Origin: Zantedeschia hybrid cultivar
Lineage: Eukaryota; Streptophyta; Magnoliopsida; Alismatales; Araceae
Assembly: GCA_030544215.1 (NCBI GenBank)
Contig: JARZZO010000014.1
Span: forward strand, 36,547,734-36,611,733
Reading direction: 5' to 3'
DNA length: 64,000 bases
A program made the position numbers and the translations under genes. This document shows, in pieces, positions 34,172 to 45,385 of the stretch. Below the pieces are notes generated by a model, which had not been told where the DNA came from, ran no database searches, and saw only the letters and a program-made list of their open reading frames with translations. The first letter of the stretch is position 1. Each line of letters opens with the position of its first letter.

Positions 34172-36509
34172 TGTAACGACCCGCCACCCTATAATCGGAG
34201 ATCCGATTACTAAATGGGTACCGAATCATTAATTTGGAACCAAACCAGGATCTAAGTAAGTCTGGGAAATAAATGATAAACTAAGCTAAACATTCACATC
34301 GCATTGAATTGAAAGGAAAATGCAGAAATTAAAAGTTATTACAATGCGACTCGATACAGCAAATAATTACATACTCCAACAGAAGAGAATTAATTGAACA
34401 TACAGGCCAGAAATAAAATAACAACTACATCGAGGCATACCCCGGAACAACAGCCGTCGGCGCTCAACACACAGCTGCACACTCCTCGCTAGGTCTGCCG
34501 GGAGTCCTCACCTGAAAACCGCAGGGATGAGTCTCAAAGACAAGACTCAGTAGGGATCCTTCGATCCCCACTGCCCACGCACACACCCACAAGTGAAGAA
34601 TACAGCTGACGGTAAAGTAACAAGCATAGTGGTAATTACTATTCCTAGATCTCAATGCGAATCACATGCAATCGAAATGTATTAAACATGCATAATTCTA
34701 AACTAGACGACTCGGGAACCCACAACCGCCGTCTCGATAGAACACGCCAACCACACAAACAACAGTGAGGAAAACATCGACCCGCTGAGACCAAGAAGTA
34801 ACCCCTCGGATAGCACTCTCACTACTCCGGCCCAACTGGCTCAGGTGGTTACTCCTTCCCTCAGCATGAGTAACACTCCGAGGGTACCACTCCCACACCG
34901 GTACTAGCTGACCCCGGGGTTCACCAAGTGACCCTCTCTCACTAGGCGTCACCCCGCCCACGCCCCCACTGGCGCTGTGCTCCACCCACACCAGCACAGG
35001 GTGATAAAGCGCTACAACTGTCACTCCAGGTCCACAGTAATACAAAATCCGGCACAGTACGATCCGGTCACGTGAAAAGCCCGCGATCGCACGACACACA
35101 ACGCAGTGCCATCCGGTCATGAATAATCCATCATTATCGAGTGCACTAAAGCATGCATTAACCAACTATCTAGCAGTATGAACACATTTTACTGGCATGA
35201 ATTAGTGTAGTTCTGTCTTGAATCGCGTCGCCCAAGGCCGACGCCATTCAAGCTCCTTGTACTGGTTCATAAAACATTGTCCTCAGAATCTAGCCTAAAA
35301 GGCGTCGACACCAGCGGTCGCCTTTTGAAAGGCGTCAACATCCTCAGACGCCATTTAGCACAGAAATCCAGGATTTGTAGAAAACATTAATCAGGGGATT
35401 TCTGCCTAAAAAGGCGTCATGGTTACCCGACGCTTTTACGAATCGCGTCGCCTACCCATGATGTCTTTTAGTCCCAGAATCCCTGAACCGACAGAACCTC
35501 AGTAAAGCAGTTCCTGTCTAAAAGGGGTCATGACGGCCCGACGCCCTTCAAAAAGGCGTCGTCCATGCACGACGTCTTTCAACCCCAGGAACCATATCTG
35601 TCATGAGCCCGAGGGCTCCCCTTTTCATCCCCAAAAACCCCAAAATCACCCGAAACGGAGGAGAAAGAGAGGCAAACCCAAACATCACGAATCCATAATC
35701 ATAGAAATCCCCCATTTCAACAAGAGGAGCTCCTAAACATGCTTGTTCTACCCCCAAAACCATTGATCTAAAACATGCTTCGAGAGGGAGAATCATGGTT
35801 TGAACATAGAACACTATGGGAATCGTCACCCTACCGGTTACTTGAACTCTTCCAAGCTTCAAGCCGTCCACCCGACTCGTCCCACGCCGCCGCCGGTACC
35901 GCCGTGGTCGTCCTTACTCCACCGTGACGTCGGCCGCCGTCCGGAGAGTAAAACGCCGCAGTGGAAGTGGAGGTGGTAGTGGTGGGAGCTAGGTGGGTGA
36001 TGGAGTGCAGGAAAGGATGAAGTGGTGGGAGGAAAAGAGGGAGGAGAAGGGGCTGCCGTCGGGATCGCCGGAAGGGAGGAGAGAAAGAGAGGAGGAAGAA
36101 AATGAGGGAAAGAAGGAGGGCTCGCGGGGTTAACCAGAGACTGGCTAAAACGCGTCGACATGGACAGACACCTATCAGGTGACGTGACGGCCGCTCTGAC
36201 AGGACTCTGAAATGCGTCGTTCTACACAGACGCCGTTCAGGAGACATGTCAGGGCCGTACTCTGACAATTCCAGAGTCGCAGTCTGAAAGGCGTCGTCCC
36301 ATGCGGACGCCGTTCATACGACACAACAGGGCCGTACTCTCGTGGCCCAAAGCCAGCCCACGTGGCACCCACGTGGCAAAACCTAAAACGCATCTGCAAC
36401 GGTGGACGCCGTTTAAACCGCGTCGAGCCTCACAGAGTCTCTGCCCCACTGGAGCCTGAACTACAGGGTCCGACCCCGAAAACCGGATCCGAAAGCCTCA
36501 GTCCTTACA
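34172..36509. mobile_element. Solo LTR of another Ty3/gypsy-like family, TSD AACTT
   Basis: 2338 bp, TGTAACGACCCGCC...CAGTCCTTACA, with AACTT at 34,167-34,171 and 36,510-36,514; the Copia-C leader resumes right after. The TGTAACGACCC start is typical of LTRs in the Tekay/Del group of Ty3 elements (inference). A C/T-rich tract read from the minus strand (about 36,130-36,000) looks like a transcribed leader, so the minus strand may be sense. It holds at least eleven GACGTC dyad motifs between 35,218 and 36,418. The longer frames (34,698-35,165, 35,831-36,268 and others) show no protein family. Confidence 0.88.
35218..36418. repeat. GACGTC dyad motif array inside the solo LTR
   Basis: Copies at 35,218-35,252, 35,295-35,360 (two), 35,406-35,472 (two), 35,517-35,582 (two), 36,146-36,178, 36,208-36,241, 36,282-36,316 and 36,384-36,418. 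Typical left arm CTAAAAGGCGTCG, right arm GACGCCATTTAG or GACGCCGTTCA. Confidence 0.8.
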
Positions 36510-36514
36510 AACTT

Positions 36515-37030
36515 AATATAAACAAAACCTTCAACATAAAGTCTAAGCCGGAGCGCGAGTCATTGAGAATGTACCGCGTGGCTCTCCATCAATATAGTTC
36601 TTAGAACTTGATTCAGTGATGACAGTTTCTACATGTTTACCCGAGATCTGCCACCATCTGATGAAAGGACTATTAACTATGGCATTATGATGCCTTGAGA
36701 TTGGAATAGAGGAACGGTGTAGCTATCCTCGCGTTTATCCGGGAGCTGCATTCTTACTCTACTCTGTCCCGTATTGATGGTAAAGCTTAGACCAGGTATA
36801 ATGGTCTACTATGTTTACCCGGGACCATTAAAGACCTGGGAGCCGAAATAAGATCGGATATTGCAAGGAGTTGCAATAACCATGAGATGGTTGCTCTAAG
36901 ATAATGGTATGATACTATGTGTTTACCCGAGGTCATACTATGATTCTTGGAGATTCTGATCCTCACTAGAAGACCGTCGGAATCTTCCGTTATGTATACC
37001 TGAAGGTTATACAGTCCGTCGAAAAATAGT
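36515..37030 (+). other. Structured leader of Copia-C (candidate RNA domain)
   Basis: Homologous to 16,960-17,480 of Copia-B. Hairpins share the loop GTTTACCCG(G/A)G or GTTTATCCGGG. The best is 36,793-36,837, where CCAGGT and TAATGGTC pair with GACCATTA and ACCTGG around one or two unpaired bases. Others are at 36,717-36,753 and 36,902-36,943. It ends with the same terminal hairpins and 'CAGTCCGTCGAAAA' as Copia-B. Confidence 0.6.
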
Positions 37031-37112
37031 GGGAAATAATTCAAGATAAAATAACATAATTGAATTATCAGAACTATCTGCTTAAATCACGTTATTTCCT
37101 TCGATTCACTTA

Positions 37113-39893
37113 AATGTCGTCTATTCGAGAAGTTGGCATATTGGATGCCAATACTTCTCATACTCAGCCTGACTAAAAAACTCTAAAGAATGTTTTTAGG
37201 AGTGAGTGAAAGTCACTATCATAATCAGATATCATGAATCCTCTTACTTGGATAAACCAAGGTGAAGAGGTACTCATGATATGCCTATTTGAAAGACATT
37301 GATAGTCATGAAATCTCTTATTTGGATAGACCAAGATGAAGAGATATTCATGATATGCCTTTGAGAAAGGCAAGTGGTAAGATTTTAAACGATTGAATCC
37401 ACATCTCAAAAAGGATAAATGAAAGTCAACTGAGATAGAGAAGTAGCAGTTCTCCCACTGCAACCAATATAAGGATATTGGTAAAGGTAAATCGAATATG
37501 GAACTTGAAAGAAGTTTCATATATTCTTATTATCGTCTTTTACATATCTATTGGACAATTAGCGTATCCAATATGATATATTGGAAATGATTCTCAGAGC
37601 TGCAATAGTGTGCAGACTTATACGAGTAAAAGGAAATCGAGAAAATGTAAGTGTTGAGTTGGACTCAACTATTGTTCATGATATTCATAGATTACTGTTA
37701 GACAGTAAATCTTTGTATATCTATAAGAGTCAAATATGAAACTGAATAACTGTTATTTAGTTGCATATCAAAAATAACATTGATTGAGAAAGAATAATAG
37801 TTGTTTGAATCAGTCAATATACTACAAATTCTTGAAGTGACATTTCATGTGATGAATGTTCACAAGTCTCCTATAGAAATGAACTGTGTAAATCCTGATT
37901 ATCTATGGTATTGTACATAGGGTTGTACAATAAGAAATTATTGATGTTGATACATATTGATGTAAACAACTCAAAGGCCAAAAGATAATCACTACTGTTG
38001 ACTTACCTTATAGTTTACTCTTTGAATGATTCGACTGTATGTACTTACTGAAGTACAAGATGAATATATTTGAGAGATTAAGGTATAAGATCAATATGAA
38101 GTATTAGAATTTTGATTTGATCAAGAAAACTAATACTTTAGTATATGATTCACATAAATCATTAAGAGGATAATTGTATCCTCGCTCGATTGGTCCTCAT
38201 TGTGCATCATAGCAATATGATGGAATGAGGAATTGCACCTTATTAAGATATGGTGCAATACATAATAAGATTTGCCTAATTCTTGTCCTTTTGAACATGA
38301 GTATGATCATTAGATGTCCATACTTTAAAGATGGTTCCAAATAAGTCAGTGTGTGTCCATTTAAGATATGGAAACCAAATAATTCATATGAGATATGAAT
38401 TATGAACAAACCTGATTTAAAAGTCAGGTATTACTGTGATGTGAATTTGTAAATGTCTAAAGAGTTTGGACATTATATTTATTGTCCAGGCGATAATGAA
38501 ATAATTATCGTCTTGAAAGCTGTCTTCTATGAAGAGGAATATGTCCTCAAAGAAGACAGTGGGAGTTGATAAAACTAGAAGATGTTCTAGATTCACAAGT
38601 TAATATAAGATTATTAGATAATCTTTAGTTGTTTGGAACCACTCATGAGACACATCAAAGAGCCTCATAGATTTTTTTTTTTTTGAGATTTTCTCAGTGA
38701 CTAGAAAGATATGTTTGACATATCTAATTTAGCAAGATGAGAGGAGCTCAAAATAGATTGTGATATAAAATCTATGATAATGATGCTCTCTGTCATTACA
38801 ACTTTGAGATTGATAAGTTTATTAGAATTCTACTTGCCAATACTGCCTATCATGAGATGATGACAATTGGATATTAAAAGCGTCCACTCAATATGATTGA
38901 GGTAAAGATGTATATGATACACCTTTAAAGTTTTCAGAATGTCCAGAAAGCAAGTTATGATTTCAAAATCATTTTGAATTAAACTGAAGCTTCCTAAGTT
39001 GTAATAAAAGTTTTGACTTAATAGTCAAATACTAAGTGATCGTTAAGAATGATCACGGATTGTGTGTGTTCAGAAAGGACAGTGGGAGCACGGTCGTTTT
39101 AATAATACTTTATGATGATAACATCAAAGTCATTAAGAATGACTTCAAGATGTTACTATTAGTGAAAGCATTGTTAACTATGGTTTCCTCCATAATGGAT
39201 TTAGTGATAATATCCCACGTATTGGAAATACGAATCTATTAAGATAGATTGGTGGGGATATTATATTGACCTGTATGTCAAAATGTTTGGCATAAATTTC
39301 ATAACAAATCTCAATTGTTGAGATATGGAATTTATTCCTTTAAAGAAAAGGTTCCTTAAAGGATACAGGAATAAAATGCATCATTAAGCACTTGAGAAGT
39401 GCTAAGGGTGCATTCACGTATATGGAGAGGATGATTTGAAACTATGAGATCATACTGACTCAAATTTCAAGTCAAATAATGGATTCAACCTTCTAGTAGA
39501 AAGGAATGGATTGGAATGGTTCTAATTCAGAACTCGATATTAAGGAGACGACATAAACAAGTGATACTGATTGGAACAGTATGGATGAAAATGTTCATCA
39601 CTGAACAAGATGTTGTTCTAAAAGGTCTCTGATAAAATCTCGTTGTTGTAGGACAACAGTGGGAGTGATTAATAATGTGATCGAACCATGGTCTCATCAG
39701 AAGTTACAGAACATTCTGAGATTCCTTCACAGGTTCAGAGACAAAGGATAAAGAGGAAATAACGTAATAAAAAATATTCCATCTATAGATAACTTAGCAG
39801 ATCCCTGACCAAGTCTTAGTCACAGACTTTCTGTGAGCATCACCTAGATTTGATGGAGATCAAATGCAAAAGTAATTGGCTTGAGTCCAAGTG
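37113..39893 (+). pseudogene. Copia-C gag-pol, heavily decayed
   Basis: Start 'MSSIREVGILDAN' is recognisable, then TAA after about 18 codons. Later pieces align with Copia-B in order: linker 'EEEYVLKEDSGS' (about 38,530), RT piece 39,036-39,242 ('CVFRKDSGSTVVLIILYDDN', where YVDD is now YDDN, and 'SHVLEIRIY'), and RNase H end 'SNWLESK' (39,870-39,890). Many stops, frameshifts and losses; no domain is complete. By eye it is far more diverged than the two LTRs are from each other. Confidence 0.8.
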
Positions 39894-39899
39894 GGAGAT
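39891..39899 (+). other. Polypurine tract, Copia-C
   Basis: GTGGGAGAT directly before the 3' LTR. Confidence 0.6.
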
Positions 39900-41485
39900 T
39901 GATGGATATAGGTATCCTCTAAGCCAATCATAAGGCACCTATTTCAATCTGGTTCACTAATAAATGACATTAAATTCATTATGTAGATTGGCATATTTAT
40001 ATTTACGCATAATGAAGTCCATGAATATGTGCAATAGTCATCAGATTATGATGAGATCATAATAATCAGACTGATGACTTATAAACACATATTCTCAATT
40101 GTTCCTAGTCGTAGGATGTTTGAGAAGGACATCAAACATCCGGTTAGACTAGTACAGGTTATTCCAACTCATATGATGAGGGTGACTGATCTCGTTAGTT
40201 ACTAGTGTGGAGACACAATGGTAAACCGGTAGATGCTCATTGGAGAATGAGTTCACTGAACTGATCCGACATGAATCGCCGAATGGTAATTTACCTGACT
40301 GTCAATCGGCTTGATTCATCGTCACAGTAGCGTGGTTGATCCTTGGACTTGAGACATCAAAGACACCTTGTCGGTGGACTTCTGGACTTTGACCTTGACC
40401 TACGAATCCCTATCCACGGGATCTCTAATAGTCAAGGATCGGGTCCAGCGGAAGACCCTCGAAGGTGATTGTGTGTTCAATAGAGGATCGTTCGCTCTCA
40501 GGTAACTGGAGAGAGAATGCTCTAGAGTAGATCCGCAGGAGTCTCTGACCAGAGCAGAAACAATATTAGAAAAGTGGTTTTCTGATATTGTAAAGCGGAG
40601 TCTGATTCAAGTGAGTTGACAATCTAGGGTTTGACAGTTGACTATACCCTAGGTTAACTCGAGAGCATTGTGAGAACGAAGGATTATAGCCACGTGGTAA
40701 CTGTGGACGGACAGGTTCCATGAGCGGGTTGCTGAACCCCATTACCTTCCTAGATCATGCGGTGTTGCTTGGCACCCAACTTGATCGGAAGTCCGACCGA
40801 ATTTACATGCGATGATAATTCGGTTAAGTAATTAGTTAATATCTAGATATTAATTAATCACTATAAGTCAATAACTAGTTATTGGACTTAACGGGCTAAA
40901 AACCGGACTGGTAAATGGGCCTAGAGGGTCACACGCAATAAGATTCTCAGTCGGTGGTACATAAGTGGGATTTATATTAACTCGGGAACTTTTGTGAAAA
41001 GTCGCGCCGACTTAATATATATACATGCTGTTGAGAAACCCTAGGCCAAGCTCCAGGATTTCCCTTGCTGGCCGTCATCCCTCCTTTCTCTCTCTTCCTC
41101 TGGGCGTCCCGTTCGGCGCACCAAAACGGCTTCCGTCTCCGCCGCGTGTGATTCCCGAAAGTCGGGAATTCCCGTCGGCGGGATTTCCGCAATCGTTGCG
41201 GCGACGGATCTTTAGCGAGCAAGCTGAAACGGACGAGGGATCGAGGACGAACCACCGCGGAGGATCGCGTGGATACCGCTGGAGGCCGGACGCTTGTGCG
41301 GCTTGCGGCATCGCGTCGACGGAACCAAAACAGAAGCGGATTTGAATCCGCGCACGGTAATCAGATTCCAACCCTATTTTTCGGTTTGCATTTTTCGTTC
41401 CGAATCGGATCAGCAGGCATCGGGCGGGATAAATTTTTGTTCTTCGTTTCCGCTGCGTTCTTCGCGTCCCGCCCAGATCCCAACA
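39900..41485 (+). mobile_element. Copia-C 3' LTR
   Basis: 1586 bp, TGATGG...CCCAACA, near-identical to 29,813-31,387, followed by the target copy ATTAT. It has a small gain ('GGAACCAAAACAGAA') near 41,320 compared with the 5' LTR. Confidence 0.92.
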
Positions 41486-42441
41486 ATTATTGGGCTTAAA
41501 GAAGATTAAGAAAGGGGATGAAGATGAAATGATGCTCATGACACACCCAATATCACATCGTAAGCTCTTGGGTATCTTCATAGATGATATGAGTGTGATC
41601 AACGACATGACGACTCAACGGGGCATTCACTTGTAGAAGTTGGCAAATTGGCTCATTCAGGCTCCTTCGAAGATGGACAAATATGAGGACCATGAAGACT
41701 GCACATAATGATTCACTGTACGCTTGGCAGGAGCTCTATTATTCCCATCTTAAGACAATGTGTTAGAAGATGATTAGTTAAGTACAATTTGTGGGATTTG
41801 AGAAGGCAAAAGATTGGTCCAACTGCCTTACCTTATCTTTACAGCGAGCTCACAACACTTGTATTGGACGTCCTCTATATGGTGGTATGCTTATCTTAGC
41901 ATTGTGGATCGATCTTCACTTTAAATTTGACTGCTGCCGAGATGCTGCAAGCATGTCCAGAATTATGAAGAAGCCCATCTACATCATTGCCAATGTTGTG
42001 GTCTTCAACGACACCATGATCAACAAAGTATCCAAAGTCAAGACTCGTTCAGATTGGCGCCATCGCTTTAAGGTTATGGCGAGAAATGTCTTCACTTTTG
42101 TGCCTTTAGCTCTTCCAACCAAAGATCTCCAAGTGAGGTTCTCTCATGGTGTGGACCTTCGTCTCATCAGTGCTTCTGAAATTGTCCTATATAACACGCA
42201 CCATGTCCACTCTCAAATCGGCATGCCTCACTATGAATTCCATGAGCTTTCACATCTCCTGCCCATCAAGAAGAGGATCTTAAGGATGACTCAAGATTTG
42301 GAGGAAGTGAAAAGCATTATAGCATTGTAGAAGACTAGCATCCCAAGGCGAGTTGCTTTGCATGAGGAAGAGAACAAGGAGTTGTGGAAGTCTTATGTGA
42401 TTGACCTTAGGAAACTTAGGCCTACATCATCCAAGAATTGA
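41486..42441 (+). pseudogene. Antisense PMD gene 1 of Tat-C, 3' part
   Basis: Continues exon 2 after Copia-C. Open part 41,791-42,330 includes 'RPLYGGMLILALWIDLHFKF', 'MINKVSKVKTRSDWRHRF' and 'MPHYEFHELSHLLPIKKR', each matching the Tat-A gene (5,680-4,778). The 41,486-41,790 part has several stops. The C-terminus 'NKELWKSYVIDLRKLRP' ends at 42,441 after an amber at 42,328. It keeps Trp where Tat-A has TAG. Confidence 0.75.
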
Positions 42442-43030
42442 ATTCAGTACTCTTCTAAATTATCTTATAAACAAAATTTATCATTTCCAACTCTCGATAA
42501 TCATTCCTTTATCTTTATCATTTTTCTAGTATTTTTCTTTGATTAAATCAGCTCAAAATCCTCAAAATTCACTGTTTTCGTGAAACTGTTTCAAATCACA
42601 TACCATCCACCACAATCGATACCATCCAACAAATTTAATTTTCCAAGAATTTAGTTTTTTCCCAAATTGCATCTGCCCTTGTGGATGCCTATTAGTTTTA
42701 CGAGAGAATTCAATTCGAACTTTCGTATACCACCTCTCTAAAATGCGTTCTTCAGGGGGTAAGCTATTTAGAAAAATTCATGATCTTCCTCATACAGTAA
42801 ATACACTACTCCTCTAACATGCGTCCACCATGGTGGATGCCTTTTAATCAAGCTTATGATCATCCCGTGCAAAAAGTATATGTCCTTAAAATTGTGTCCA
42901 TCATGGTAGACACCTTTAACACATTTAAACATTCCTCAAATTTCGCACTTCCTAAAATACATCCTCCATGGTGGACGCGATTTAACCTTCTCCATAACTC
43001 GCACGGACCGCGTTCTTCTTGTTCCTTTCT
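42442..43030. other. Tat-C spacer between antisense genes, with dyad motifs
   Basis: No gene. Dyad motifs are at 42,813-42,849, 42,885-42,920 and 42,951-42,986, with centre CCATGG or TCATGG; the first has a near-perfect 20-base core GCGTCCACCATGGTGGATGC. The place corresponds to 4,270-4,620 in Tat-A. Confidence 0.65.
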
Positions 43031-43185
43031 CCTTTCTTCTTCTATTCTGCTCTCCGATGACCGTGCGTTCCGACGATCTTCTCCTTCTCACTCTCCAATC
43101 CTTTCAACTTCCCTCTCCAACCTCTCCTTCTCACTCTCTCTTCCCTACTCTCCTTCCCTTTCTCTTTCTTTCTTTCTCCCTTTGG

Positions 43186-44165
43186 ATAGAGCGTGGAGGT
43201 CCAAGCAACCCAGGGAAGAGGGTGAGGGTAAAAGCTCCCCCGGTGGTGAACGTAGATGAGGAAGACTTGGACCTAAGTGAAGAGGAAATAGAAGTGGCAG
43301 CAACAACAATTGAAGAAGGAGTGCCCGCGGTAGAAGGCGGCATGCCGGTGGCACTGACACCCGCAGAGGTATGACCTGAGACCTTGAGCACGGTAAATCC
43401 CCTCCTCTCAACCCTTATGTGCATGTTAATTATGTTTGGAAGCATGATAATGGGCTGAGAAGGTCCTCGGTGGAGATGGGCATCAATGTTGAATCACGTC
43501 TGAAGCAGGGGACACAATTCAAAATGCGTCCACTGTGGTGGACGCAATTCATTAGACCAACCAGAATATATTTTTTAATGAATTTTAAATTTATTTAATG
43601 TGCTATGGGCTAATCCAACTCTCTTGAATGTGCATATGGTGTCATGAAGACCTGAATTTCTTGGGATCTAGTTACTAGAGTTCTAGTAGGCTCAAGTAGT
43701 TCCCCAAGGCCCATTGCTCTCACTCGAGCTTGCTGGAACTTTCTTGATTAGCAGAGTTCTAGTAGGCTCGAGTAAGAGCAATGGGCTTCGGGGAACTGCT
43801 GAGCATCGAGCCATTCTGGCTTGATCTAACATTAATTCAGGCATTGAGGGAGAGGTGGCACACTCTGAGACAGGCATTCATCATGCCCTAGGACCATATA
43901 ATCCCCAACTTGGAGGATGTTTTTAGGATCACCGGATTGAGAGTAGAGGGGTTGGTAGTGAGTGTTAGGACGTACCCAGATTACCGAAAGATGATGGTAC
44001 ATCTGCTAGGATTAGATATGGCCGCTTTTGATAGGGAGTGTAGATTGATGGCCAAGGTGGACATGATGGACGTGCTAGATCAGTTGGAGCCACCTGCTGT
44101 TAGGATGAGGGGAAGAAAGAGGAGGTGGACATGGACTTGCGACGGTTCCTGTACACCATGATCAA
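43186..44165 (+). pseudogene. Antisense PMD gene 2 of Tat-C, truncated by an LTR
   Basis: Exon 1 is 43,186-43,368 (61 codons; the start codon is now ATA; 'IERGGPSNPGKRVRV' matches 'MERGEGSRKAKAVAK' of Tat-A, and an acidic stretch follows); donor GTATGA, phase 0 again. Intron 1 carries a dyad motif (43,520-43,553). The PMD exon from 43,781 reads 'EPFWLDLTLIQALRERWH', an amber codon in place of Trp after 'AFIMP', then 'NLEDVFRITGLRVEG'. A small frameshift lies near 44,110, and the exon is cut at 44,165 by a Tat LTR. The 5' end of this exon is disturbed by an inverted duplication (43,695-43,800). Confidence 0.75.
43695..43800. repeat. 46-bp inverted duplication at the PMD exon start
   Basis: 43,695-43,740 and 43,755-43,800 are inverted copies with a few mismatches around a 14-base spacer. 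'GAGTTCTAGTAGGCTC' also occurs as a direct repeat at 43,678 and 43,754. The pattern suggests a fold-back copying event. Confidence 0.85.
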
Positions 44166-45385
44166 TGTAGGTGCTCAATATGTGATATTGATTGGAATTG
44201 AAAAGATGCTATGAAGAACAAGTAAAAGATGATCGAGATCGCTAGAGAATGAGATTCTCAATGAAATAAAAATTTTGATCATTGTTACTTGAGATTTCGA
44301 GAGATCGTGATGATAGGTTCTTTAAGCTTTTCCCTCTCTTGATGTGCTTTGATCTCTTGATTGCCTTGCAACAAACACAAACAAATAAATAAAGAAGCTT
44401 AATTAGCTAAGAGTATAGTTTAATATCTATTATAAATTCAACTAAGAGCATGCAACCAAACTCCAATACTCACTTATTTGGTCTTTTCTTCTAAAACCCC
44501 TATATGCAAATAGGTATGGAACTAAATGCTATGAAAGTGTTTTCTTTATGTCTTTTTATGTGTGTTTTTTATATGAATATGATTGAAAACTAAGATGAAA
44601 GACGTGTTGTAACAACGAACTAACTAACTAAGAATAAAGAGGAGATTAAGAAAGAAAGTAGAAGTTGTTGGCCACTTGAAAGTCTTTTGGGACTTGAACA
44701 CCATTCAAAGGAGTAAGAACACCAAAAGCAATGAACAACGCCTCCTAAGAAGAGAGAATTCATGCTGGAGAGAGAAGAGGGAGTTCTCAACGTGGTGTAG
44801 CTCTCAAGAACATAGTAGCCAACCTCTTTCAAGTTCCAAAGAGGTATCACATAAATAGAGATCATATTCCTATAAAACAACTTCCATAAATTAAACTTTT
44901 GGACTCCAAGGAGCCCTAAGAAGGAAAGACCATGTATAACTCTCCCCAACTTCAGATTAATCCACCAGGGAAAGTTTCCAAGTGAGTAGAATCCACCTGG
45001 GGGAAAATTGAGCGAACAGAGTCAGCCTTGAGTTAGAATTCATAATACAGTTGAATCGCATCATGTTGAGCTGACGTCTCTTAAGCCGCGTCACTCAAAC
45101 CTGACGTCTTTCAACCACTCAAAAATAAGAAGGAAAATCATGAGAAAATTTGTAAGAATAATATACCAGCTTGAAAAATGTCACCCATCTGTGACGTGAG
45201 TCAGAAAAGAACAAATTTGAATATGAAGCTGAGTCAGATTCGATCAGAGGGAAAGGTCACTAGGAGTGACTCTATTAAAAAAGCGTCATGTGTCCATGAC
45301 TGATTGAGAAATTGTAGTGAAAATTCTCAAGAAAAGAGACAAAAGTTACCAATTTGTGGAATCAAAGACCATTTTGGGGCATTAG
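44166..45385 (-). mobile_element. Tat-family LTR lacking its first ~50 bp
   Basis: Ends (minus strand) TTGAGCACCTACA at 44,166. Its start would lie to the right but stops at 'ATGCCCCAAAATGGTC' (about 45,385), where another LTR begins. It interrupts the PMD exon of Tat-C. Dyad motifs are at 45,051-45,115 and about 45,172-45,305. Confidence 0.8.

Larger units (their letters stand above)
29813..41485 (+). mobile_element. Copia-C: complete element, TSD ATTAT, with nested solo LTR
   Basis: 11,673 bp with ATTAT at 29,808-29,812 and 41,486-41,490. LTRs 29,813-31,387 and 39,900-41,485 are very similar by eye. Inside are a primer site, a GC block, a hairpin ladder, a structured leader and a badly decayed gag-pol; a 2,338-bp foreign solo LTR accounts for much of the length. 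Without that LTR and its extra TSD the element is about 9.3 kb, like Copia-B. It lies in the coding part of the Tat-C antisense PMD gene 1. Confidence 0.94.

Noticed and set aside
34464..36268. Minus-strand frames in the 2.3-kb LTR as a host gene
   Set aside because: The whole interval is flanked by an exact AACTT duplication and lies inside a copia leader, so it is LTR sequence. The C/T-rich part gives Ser/Pro runs only.
39036..39242. Plus-strand 68-codon frame as a separate gene
   Set aside because: It aligns with the RT of Copia-B around the YVDD site and is a piece of the decayed Copia-C pol.
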